This document shows, piece by piece, positions 27,069 through 33,733 of a stretch of DNA of 64,000 nt. The stretch covers positions 17,681-81,680 of the forward strand of contig JADZEM010000015.1 of the NCBI GenBank assembly GCA_020850535.1, written 5' to 3'. The notes under the pieces were generated by a model. The model ran no database searches. It was not told where the DNA came from and saw only the letters and a list, made by a program, of their open reading frames with translations. Position 1 is the stretch's first letter, and the number at the start of each line of letters is the position of its first letter. A program made the translations under genes and the position numbers. The stretch is from Chloroflexota bacterium. GTDB lineage: Bacteria > Chloroflexota > UBA6077 > JACCZL01.

Positions 27069-27219
27069 GGGCCCGCTCGGGGTCGGATCGAGCGCTCTCG
27101 CATCGTTCAGCGGCGATTTCAGGCAAGTTCGCGAGCGAAAGCGTCGCTCGGAGCCGTTCCGGGACGTTGTTCATCTGTGGACAGGCTCGCGGCGATATGC
27201 CGTGCGGGAGGCCGCCTCG

Positions 27220-28059
27220 ATGAACGAACGCCCAGCGAATCCGATGCGTCTGCGTGCGACCGCCGCCATGATCTGGTTTGCCACGGCGGCCGCCGTCTTC
27301 GTCACGACGGGCGAAGTCGCCGCGCACTACGCCGGATTGGCCGCGCTTCTCTCGGCGGCTGCCGCCGGCCAGTTCTTGCCATCCAATCGCCTCGTGGTCG
27401 CCGCCAGCCTCGGGCTGGGGACGCTGGCGCTGGTGATGCTCTGGGCGGCCGGTGACAACCCGGAGGCCGGCGCACTCGGCGCGCTGTCGGTCGCCGCAAG
27501 CTGCCTCGTGGCGCGGTGGTCGCGCGCCACGGCTCCGCCCCGCCCGATGGCCGCGGAGCAGGGCCGCCAGCTGGTGGCCGCCCCGGCCGGCTCGCGCCTG
27601 CCAGCCGGCGTAGCCGACGAGCAGTTGCTGGAGCGGCTGGCCGTGCATGAGATGACCCGCGCACGCCGCTACGAGCATCCGCTGACGCTGCTGCTGATCG
27701 AGATCGACGGCTGGCCCGCCGTCTATGGTGGCCGCGAGCGGCGCGCCGTCGAGGAGCGCCTCGCCGCCCTCGCCACGCGAGCGCGGCGGCTGCTGCGCGA
27801 TGTCGATGCGATTGGCCTGCATGGCGACTCGCAGCTTGCGGTGCTGCTGCCCGAGACGCCGCTCGACGGCGCGCTGGTCGTCGCGGCCCGCATCGAGGAG
27901 ACCGCCCGCCAGGATCTCGACCTGTCGGTGCTGCTCGGCGCGGCGGTCTTCCCCGACGACGCCGTCACCGTCGAATCGCTGCTGCACGAGGCCGGCGAGG
28001 CCCTGGAGCTGGCACGCCTCGAAGGGACGGGCATCGCCCGGCGGGTGGTGCTGCGCTAA
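27220..28059 (+). CDS. Membrane protein with degenerate GGDEF-like domain
   Basis: ATG 27220 follows GGGAGG. The 279-residue protein has three or four hydrophobic N-terminal segments (AAMIWFATAAAVFVTTGE, YAGLAALLSAAAAGQFL, ALVMLWAAG). From about residue 130 a nucleotide-cyclase-like fold appears: MTRARRYEHPLTLLLIEIDG is typical of GGDEF domains. The signature loop is replaced by IGLHGDSQLAVLLPET, so catalysis is unlikely. The end (FPDDAVTVESLLHEAGEALE) matches the last helices of GGDEF proteins. It is perhaps a nucleotide-independent signalling partner of the flanking regulators. Confidence 0.7.
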   Translation: MNERPANPMRLRATAAMIWFATAAAVFVTTGEVAAHYAGLAALLSAAAAGQFLPSNRLVVAASLGLGTLALVMLWAAGDNPEAGALGALSVAASCLVARWSRATAPPRPMAAEQGRQLVAAPAGSRLPAGVADEQLLERLAVHEMTRARRYEHPLTLLLIEIDGWPAVYGGRERRAVEERLAALATRARRLLRDVDAIGLHGDSQLAVLLPETPLDGALVVAARIEETARQDLDLSVLLGAAVFPDDAVTVESLLHEAGEALELARLEGTGIARRVVLR

Positions 28060-28173
28060 ACGCCGCAGGCCGACCGCTTCGGCGCACGCCCGACAGCCGA
28101 CCGTCCCCAGTCGGCCGCTCGGGATCAGTTCGACTGCCCGACGCCGCTGCACGGAGATATCGCTGCTACGCGG

Positions 28174-28200
28174 TACAATCACCCTCGTGATCCCGAGGGT
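28174..28200 (+). promoter_or_regulatory. -10 box and palindrome before the PhoB-type regulator gene
   Basis: TACAAT (28174-28179) is followed by ACCCTCG-TGATCC-CGAGGGT (28181-28200), a 7-bp inverted repeat that would cover the transcription start. It may be an operator or a 5' hairpin. The right arm also provides the GAGGG ribosome binding site. Confidence 0.45.
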
Positions 28201-28209
28201 GTGAGGCCG

Positions 28210-28920
28210 ATGGCAGTCCAGCGACGACGCATTCTCCTGGTAGACGACGAGCCACGCATCCGCGACTCGGTCCGCATGAACCTGGAGCTTGAGGGCTTCG
28301 ACGTCTTCGAGGCGAACAATGGCCAGGAAGCGCTCGACAAGGTGCGCCTCGCCATGCCAGACCTTGTCGTGCTCGACGTGATGATGCCCGACATGGACGG
28401 CTTCGAGGCGCTCCGCGAGCTGCGCCGCTTCTCGACGGTGCCCGTCATCATGCTGACCGTCAAGGCCGACGAGCGCGACGTTGCGCGCGGCCTGGAGCTG
28501 GGTGCCGACGACTATGTCGCCAAGCCGTTCAGCCAGGTCGTCCTGACGGCCCGCATCAAGGCTGTTCTGCGGCGCGCCGAGCTGCCGCCGCCGGCACCCC
28601 GCCAGTCGATCACCGTCGACGACCGCCTCAGCATCGACTTCGAACGGCGGGAAGTCATCGTCGACGGGCAGAAGGTCCAGCTGCGACCGACCGAGTTTCG
28701 CTTGCTCTACCATCTCGCCAGCAACCCGGGCGCAGTCCTCTCCCACGAGACGCTCTTGTCGCGCGTGTGGGGTCCGGAGTATCGTGACGCGAGCCACTAT
28801 CTGCGTCTATACATCAACTATCTGCGGCAGAAAATCGAGCTGGATCCCTCAAACCCGCGCTACATCCTCACCGAGCGCGGCGTGGGCTATCGCTTCATCG
28901 ACTACACGCGCGACACCTGA
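28210..28920 (+). CDS. OmpR/PhoB family response regulator
   Basis: The 236-residue protein has an N-terminal receiver domain ([10 protein letters not shown]; phospho-Asp in [22 protein letters not shown]; Lys in DDYVAKPFS). The C-terminal winged helix contains [39 protein letters not shown] and [15 protein letters not shown] 28210 suits the GAGGG at 28195; GTG 28201 is three codons longer. No histidine kinase is adjacent. Pho-box-like repeats 100 nt after its stop may be its binding site. Confidence 0.92.
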   Translation: MAVQRRRILLVDDEPRIRDSVRMNLELEGFDVFEANNGQEALDKVRLAMPDLVVLDVMMPDMDGFEALRELRRFSTVPVIMLTVKADERDVARGLELGADDYVAKPFSQVVLTARIKAVLRRAELPPPAPRQSITVDDRLSIDFERREVIVDGQKVQLRPTEFRLLYHLASNPGAVLSHETLLSRVWGPEYRDASHYLRLYINYLRQKIELDPSNPRYILTERGVGYRFIDYTRDT

Positions 28921-29019
28921 GCTTCCCCGTCCGCTTGCGACACAACCGGCGCGCAGTTCGCGCGCGAGCTGTGCCTCCACCACCCGTCCGTATCCCCCTG
29001 ATCCCCGGTCCCCCGGGCC

Positions 29020-29096
29020 GTTAATGGTTCGCTAACGGCCTTCTCATGCGGCTCTTACGTTCTGCTCACACCTCCTTCATGTTCGCCCCCTATCAT
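29020..29096 (+). promoter_or_regulatory. Six tandem 11-bp Pho-box-like repeats with -10 box
   Basis: From 29020 six consecutive 11-mers begin GTTAATG, GCTAACG, TCTCATG, TCTTACG, GCTCACA and CTTCATG. Position 3 is T and position 5 is A in all six; positions 2 and 6 are always pyrimidines. TATCAT follows 5 nt after the last unit. An 11-bp spaced 7-mer array in place of a -35 box is the known architecture of PhoB/PhoP-activated promoters. No gene lies immediately downstream. The first two units also form GGCCGTTA/TAACGGCC. Confidence 0.6.
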
Positions 29097-29493
29097 CATG
29101 CTCGGAGCGAGAATCATCGGGCGCCAGCAACGGTCTGGCCGTCCGATTCAGGCGCTCCAACCTGGAGCACAGGCAGCGCATCTCTGGCCCACATCCTGCG
29201 TACATCCTGACGGTTCGACCTGAAGAGGTTGGCGGCGTAGGCATCCACCCCGGTCCGTTTGGTTGAAGGGACTGGCGATGGACTCTCGGGTCTCGCCCCA
29301 GCCTGTCGATAGGTAGACCCTCGTCCCCAGCCCCCAGGAACTTTGCCGGGGAGGCCGGGGGACGGGGGAGTCCAAAAAGCACCACCGCCCCGTTGCGCGG
29401 CCACGCTCGGGTGTCCCCTGTGACCACCATCGAGCGTCGCTACGCCGCACGGCCCGCACACGTCGAGGCCCCCGCTGACAGGCGGCGCGGTGG

Positions 29494-29553
29494 TACCATG
29501 AGCCAGTGTCACGATCGGTGCAGCCCCTCGGGCTACCGGATCGGCACTGGCTC
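29494..29553 (+). promoter_or_regulatory. -10 box and long hairpin leader upstream of sodC
   Basis: TACCAT (29494-29499) is directly followed by GAGCCAGTG (29500-29508), which pairs with CACTGGCTC (29545-29553). Inside it CGATC/GATCG, GGT/ACC and AGCCC/GGGCT pair around a CTC loop, about 22 bp in total. There is no T-run, so it is a leader structure or small RNA rather than a plain terminator. The sodC start is 105 nt further on. Confidence 0.5.
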
Positions 29554-29657
29554 GTTTCATGCGTGGGCGCGGTCCGCAGGACCGTACCTGCCATGAGGGG
29601 GTGCGCTACCGGCCGGACGTGGCCGCTGGCGCATGGCTACGGAGGAATGAGGTAGAG

Positions 29658-30446
29658 ATGCGAGCTGCTATTGGCATTGCTGCTGGCGCGCTGTTGCTGG
29701 TGAGTTCCACCACGGCGTTTGCCCAGTCGCCGGCCGCGACGGCCGAGCTGAAGACGGCTGACGGCAAGAGCGTGGGCATGGCGACGTTCACCCAGGAGAG
29801 CGGCGGCGTTCGCCTCAAGGTGCAGGGCGTCGGCATGCCGCCCGGCGACCACGGCATTCACGTCCACGCGGTCGGCAAGTGCGACGCCCCAGACTTCATG
29901 ACGGCCGGCGGTCACTTCAACCCGGGCAACAAGCAGCATGGGCTGAACAACCCGCAGGGCGCGCATGCGGGCGACATGCCCAACCTGAAGGTGAACGCCG
30001 ACGGTACAGCAGCATTTGACGCGCTGCTGAAGGATGCCTCCACCGCATCGGGCGCTGGCTCGCTGTTCGGGCCTGAGGGTACCGCGTTGGTGATCCATGC
30101 CGGCGCCGACGACGGTATGACCGATCCGTCGGGCAACAGTGGTGGCCGCATCGCCTGCGGCGTCATCATGCGTGCGGCCGGCACTGCCGCGGCGGCGCCG
30201 GCGGCCCAGCCGTCACCGGCCGCGAAGCCGGCCGGCCCCGCTCCGGCCGCGTCACCCGCACCGGTCACCAAGCCGGCGGCGCCGGCCCAGGCTCCTGCCG
30301 CTGCAAAGCCGTCCGTCGCGGCGTCCCCGGCCGCGCTGCCGCGCACTGGTATCGCGGGCGCACCCATCGACCTGGCCATCCCGGCCGCTGCCACCGGCCT
30401 CGGCGCGATTGTCGCGGGCCTGGCGATCTGGCGGCGACGGCGGTAA
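29658..30446 (+). CDS. sodC: Exported Cu/Zn superoxide dismutase with LPxTG-like anchor
   Basis: SodC removes superoxide outside the cell. ATG 29658 gives a signal peptide ending in AFAQ. Copper and zinc ligands are visible: HGIHVHAVGKC, GGHFNPGNKQHG, NPQGAHAGDMPNL and VIHAGADD, with the disulphide Cys in GKC and IACGVI. After the ~155-residue enzyme domain an Ala/Pro stalk of ~65 residues leads to LPRTG, a hydrophobic helix and the terminal RRRR. This is a sortase-type wall-sorting signal. No sortase gene is in the window. The same tail type is on the 42362-43027 protein. Confidence 0.9.
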   Translation: MRAAIGIAAGALLLVSSTTAFAQSPAATAELKTADGKSVGMATFTQESGGVRLKVQGVGMPPGDHGIHVHAVGKCDAPDFMTAGGHFNPGNKQHGLNNPQGAHAGDMPNLKVNADGTAAFDALLKDASTASGAGSLFGPEGTALVIHAGADDGMTDPSGNSGGRIACGVIMRAAGTAAAAPAAQPSPAAKPAGPAPAASPAPVTKPAAPAQAPAAAKPSVAASPAALPRTGIAGAPIDLAIPAAATGLGAIVAGLAIWRRRR

Positions 30447-30533
30447 CGCGCCCTCGCCCTCCACGGCATCCGGAGCCGCTCCACCTCGGTGGGGCGGCTC
30501 TGCTCGTTTCAGGTGCGGTCCGCCACGAGACGG

Positions 30534-30539
30534 TACAAT
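30534..30539 (+). promoter_or_regulatory. -10 box TACAAT before the FmdB-like gene
   Basis: TACAAT lies 36 nt before the ATG at 30576, leaving room for a short leader. It probably drives fmdB-mazG-mutY. Confidence 0.4.
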
Positions 30540-30575
30540 TCGACAGATTCCTGCCGCCGTGAGGACCGAGACGCC

Positions 30576-30809
30576 ATGCCGGTGTACGAGTACCGCTGCC
30601 CCGCCTGCACCCACCTGTTTGAGAAGCTGGTTCCGTTTGCACAGGCCGGCCGCGAGGCCGACTGCCCGATCTGCTGCGCTCGGGCTGGCAAGGTGCTCTC
30701 GACGTTCGCGGCAATCGGCGCAAGCTCCGGGTCGGCGGGCAGCGGCCCCGTGCCCGTCGGTGGCGGTGGTGGTGGCTGCCGCGGCGGCGGCTGTTGCGGG
30801 GGAAGCTAG
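30576..30809 (+). CDS. FmdB-type zinc ribbon protein
   Basis: The 77-residue protein starts MPVYEYRCPACTHLFEKL, the hallmark of the FmdB/CxxC regulatory protein family, with a second pair CPICC. The C-terminus is Gly-rich with a closing CRGGGCCGGS. These proteins are common and of poorly known function. mazG follows after 6 nt. Confidence 0.88.
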   Translation: MPVYEYRCPACTHLFEKLVPFAQAGREADCPICCARAGKVLSTFAAIGASSGSAGSGPVPVGGGGGGCRGGGCCGGS

Positions 30810-30815
30810 CCGGCG

Positions 30816-31919
30816 ATGCCAGTCGATTTTGGCGTGGTCGCGGCGCTGCTGAGCCAGCTTCCCCGGTCTGAACGTCCTGATGGCGCGCTCCAGATCGTGA
30901 CGGCAGACCGGCCGTTCGAGCCGAACCCGCTCGCGCCGACGCTCATGCTGAACGGCTCGCCCGACAGCGGCGCACTGCCGGCCGCGGTGATCCGGGTCTA
31001 CGACAGCAGACAACCGGTCTGGCTGCTGACGCCTGACGCCGACCCGCTGCGCACCACACTCGCCGAAGTCAACGGGCGACCCTGCGACGGACTCTACATA
31101 CCGGCCGTCCAGGCCGAGGCCGCCGAGCGGAGCCCGGCCGGTCTGCGGCGCATCGTGGAGCGGCTGCGAGTCGAGTGCCCGTGGGATCGGAAGCAGACCC
31201 ATCAGAGCCTCACGAAGTACGTCGTGGAAGAAGCGTACGAGGTCGTGGACGCCATCGAGCATCACGGCCCGAACGAGGTGGCCGAGGAGCTGGGCGACTT
31301 GCTGCTGCAGGTGTACTTGCAGGCGGAGATCGCCCAGCAGGCCGGCACGTTCGCCCTCGACGACGTCGTGCAGCACCTGACGACCAAGCTGATCCGCCGG
31401 CACCCGCACGTCTTCGCGGATGTGCAGGTCGGCGGCGCGGCCGATGTCGAGGTGAACTGGGACGCGCTGAAGAAGGCCGAGAAGGCGGCGAAGGGCCTGG
31501 CTGAGCGGCAGCCCTCGGCGCTGGACGGCATCCCCCGCAGCCTGCCGGCCTTGATGATGGCCGCCGAGCTGCGCAAGCGAATGATGAAGACCGGCTTCCG
31601 CTGGCACGACCGCGCCAGCGAGGAAGCGAAGCTCGACGAGGAGCTGGCTGAGCTGCGGGCCGCCGCCACGCCTGAAGAGGCCGCCGCGGAGCTGGGCGAC
31701 GTGCTGTTCGTGCTGACGGGGCTGGCGACCTGGCACGGCACCAGTGCCGAAGAGGCCCTGCGCGCCACCATCGCGAAGGTCGACCGGCGCTTCCGATTCG
31801 TGGAGGAGACGGCCAGGGCACGCGGCCAGGAGATCGCCGACATCCCGCTGGACGAGCTGTTAGCGATCTGGCGGCTGGCCAAAGCGCGGGAAGACGCCGG
31901 GGCAGCGCCGTCCGCGTGA
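30816..31919 (+). CDS. mazG: Nucleoside triphosphate pyrophosphohydrolase MazG
   Basis: MazG hydrolyses (d)NTPs to monophosphates and PPi, cleaning the nucleotide pool. The 367 residues comprise an N-terminal ~105-residue region of unclear fold, then two MazG helical domains. The first has RLRVECPWDRKQTHQSL, EEAYEVVDAIEHHG and EELGDLLLQVYLQAEIA (Mg-binding Glu/Asp). The second has EEKLDEELAEL-like and AELGDVLFVLTGLA. The N-terminal part may be a reduced version of the methylase-like domain in YabN-type proteins, but that is a guess. It overlaps mutY by GTGA. Confidence 0.93.
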   Translation: MPVDFGVVAALLSQLPRSERPDGALQIVTADRPFEPNPLAPTLMLNGSPDSGALPAAVIRVYDSRQPVWLLTPDADPLRTTLAEVNGRPCDGLYIPAVQAEAAERSPAGLRRIVERLRVECPWDRKQTHQSLTKYVVEEAYEVVDAIEHHGPNEVAEELGDLLLQVYLQAEIAQQAGTFALDDVVQHLTTKLIRRHPHVFADVQVGGAADVEVNWDALKKAEKAAKGLAERQPSALDGIPRSLPALMMAAELRKRMMKTGFRWHDRASEEAKLDEELAELRAAATPEEAAAELGDVLFVLTGLATWHGTSAEEALRATIAKVDRRFRFVEETARARGQEIADIPLDELLAIWRLAKAREDAGAAPSA

Positions 31920-32944
31920 CCGACCCGGCCCAGGCTGCCATGCCCGCTCTACCCAGGCCGCGCCGAGGGCGAGCCGCGCGACCCGCGCCGCCGACGCCAG
32001 CGGTCGAGCCGGCCCGCCTGCGCGCCGTTCAGGACGCGTTGCTCGGCTGGTTCGCGCGGGTCGGGCGGGATCTGCCCTGGCGGCGCACACGCGATCCGTA
32101 TGAGATCCTGGTCTCGGAGATCATGCTCCAGCAAACCCAGGTCGACCGGGTCATCCCGAAGTACCGGCAGTTCCTGTTGGCGTTCCCGACACTCGCCGCG
32201 CTGGCGGCTGCGCCGCTGGCCGAGGTGATCCGCGTCTGGGCCGGCCTGGGCTACAACCGGCGCGCGGTGCGGCTGCACGCCATCGCGCGGCGAGCCATCG
32301 AGCAGCCTGGCGGTACGCTCCCGACAACCCCAGCAGGCTTGCAGGCCCTCGACGGCCTGGGCACGTACACCGCCAATGCCGTCGCCTGCTTCGCCGCCGA
32401 GGCGCAGGTCGGGGTGGTGGACACCAACGTGCGACGCGTGCTCGGGCGGGTCTTCGCCGACGAGATCGGGCTGGAACCGGCGGCCGGACCGCCGCTCCAG
32501 CGCTTCGCCGAGTCGGTGCTGCCGCCCGGGCAGGCCTGGGCCTGGAATCAGGCGTTGATGGATCTCGGTGCAACCATCTGCACGGCCCGCAACCCAAAGC
32601 ACAAGGTCTGCCCGCTGGCGCTCCAGTGTACGGGCCGCGCGCTCCTGTCCGAGAGCGACGCGCTGGCCCGTCGTGCCGCCGAGCGCGGCCCGGAGTACGT
32701 CGTCTCACGGCCCACGGCGCCATTCGAGCAGACGACCCGCTACTTCCGGGGGCGGATCGTGGATCGCTGCCGCGAGCTCGGGCACGGCGAGACGGTCGGC
32801 CTGGACGAGCTCGGCGCGCTACTGCGGCCCGAGTACGATCCAGCGCAGAGGCCGTGGGTCGCGGATCTCGTGCTGGGGCTGGCTCGGGATGGCCTGGTGG
32901 CCACCCATGAGCGGGATGGCGAGACGCGCGTCAGCCTCCCGTAG
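31916..32944 (+). CDS. mutY: A/G-specific adenine glycosylase MutY with unusual Fe-S ligand
   Basis: MutY removes adenine mispaired with 8-oxoguanine. Catalytic Glu68 is in SEIMLQQTQVDRV, the HhH is LQALDGLGTYTANAV, and the second catalytic Asp169 is in VVDTNVRRVLGR. The cluster motif is C222-x6-H229-x2-C232-x5-C238: the second of four expected Cys is His. The usual long NUDIX-like domain is replaced by a ~100-residue tail (FEQTTRYFRGRIVD, DGLVATHERDGETRVSLP), as in actinobacterial short MutY. The GTG start overlaps the mazG stop, so the pair forms a DNA/nucleotide sanitation unit. Confidence 0.92.
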   Translation: MTDPAQAAMPALPRPRRGRAARPAPPTPAVEPARLRAVQDALLGWFARVGRDLPWRRTRDPYEILVSEIMLQQTQVDRVIPKYRQFLLAFPTLAALAAAPLAEVIRVWAGLGYNRRAVRLHAIARRAIEQPGGTLPTTPAGLQALDGLGTYTANAVACFAAEAQVGVVDTNVRRVLGRVFADEIGLEPAAGPPLQRFAESVLPPGQAWAWNQALMDLGATICTARNPKHKVCPLALQCTGRALLSESDALARRAAERGPEYVVSRPTAPFEQTTRYFRGRIVDRCRELGHGETVGLDELGALLRPEYDPAQRPWVADLVLGLARDGLVATHERDGETRVSLP

Positions 32945-32947
32945 CGA

Positions 32948-33571
32948 TCAGCCGGGCCTGGCCGTCAGCCTCTCCAGGAACCGGCGCACGTCGGGGTAGA
33001 GGCCGTTCCAGCCGTCGTCAAGCTGAGCCGTCTCCTCGGGCGTGAGATCCGCGACCAGTTTGCCGAAGCGCGGTACCACGATGAGCGCCGGGAACCAGAA
33101 ACCGTCCTTGATCCTGGCCGGGTCGTATAGCTCAACCAGCCGCCCGATCGCGCCGCTGGCCTGCCACATCCCCAACTCCTCGCCGGGCCGCGCCAGCCCG
33201 ACGCCCTCGATCCAGGAGATGTCGCGGTTAGCACCCTGCTCGCCGGCCATCAGCGCGAGCAAGTGGTCGGCCCGGTCATGGTCGTCGGCGTCGCTGCCGG
33301 CGGCCCGCTTCGTGAAGATGCTGTTCCAGTCCTGCCCGAGCGCCGGAATGTATGCGCCACCATCGCTGGCGATGACCAGTTGGCCGGAATGTTCGGCCCA
33401 GGCCCGCGCCTTCGCCGCCGCGACCTCACCGTGCGTCTCGCCGTGCTCTGGCGGGTCGAAATCCAGGCCTAGATCGCGCGGCGTCACCACGTCGAAGCCG
33501 AGACCGTCGATCAGCCAACGCAGCTTGGTCTGCTTCGCCCTGTTGCCCGTCGCCAGAAGGATCGTCGTCAT
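32948..33571 (-). CDS. RdgB/HAM1-like non-canonical purine NTP pyrophosphatase
   Basis: The 207-residue protein begins TTILLATGNRAKQTKLRWLI, the HAM1/RdgB signature for ITP/XTP hydrolysis. The metal/substrate loop is IASDGGAYIPAL rather than ADDSGLEV, so the substrate range may differ. ATG 33571 has GGGGGTGAG 7 nt upstream. It converges with mutY 3 nt apart, fitting a nucleotide-sanitation neighbourhood. Confidence 0.75.
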   Translation of the reverse strand: MTTILLATGNRAKQTKLRWLIDGLGFDVVTPRDLGLDFDPPEHGETHGEVAAAKARAWAEHSGQLVIASDGGAYIPALGQDWNSIFTKRAAGSDADDHDRADHLLALMAGEQGANRDISWIEGVGLARPGEELGMWQASGAIGRLVELYDPARIKDGFWFPALIVVPRFGKLVADLTPEETAQLDDGWNGLYPDVRRFLERLTARPG

Positions 33572-33694
33572 CGGCCGGCTCACCCCCGAAGGCCGCCGGC
33601 TCGCGGCTGACGCCCCAGGCGATGGTGCGGCATCGGGGCGTCAGGTGTCCATCTCAGCGGCATCAATCTTCCCGGCCAGCGCCCATTCCGACCG

Positions 33695-33700
33695 TATACT
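33695..33700 (+). promoter_or_regulatory. -10 box TATACT for pcrA
   Basis: TATACT lies 33 nt before the pcrA start, which has TCGGAGG 6 nt upstream. Confidence 0.45.
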
Positions 33701-33733
33701 CAAGAGGCGTCAACCGAACGTCGGAGGCTCCTG

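Larger units (their letters stand above)
28921..29657. other. 737-nt gene-free region
   Basis: No convincing coding frame is seen. It holds the Pho-box-like array (29020-29085), a TATCAT box, an imperfect inverted repeat of G/C runs around 29310-29372 (CCTCGTCCCCAGCCCCC against GGGGGACGGGGGAG), and the strong hairpin at 29500-29553. A 41-codon frame starting at 29098 is Arg/Gln-rich and not supported. Confidence 0.6.

Noticed and set aside
29098..29223. 41-codon frame just after the Pho-box promoter
   Set aside because: The start is one base after the -10 box, so it would not be transcribed with a start codon in place; the composition is Gln/Arg-rich without a pattern.
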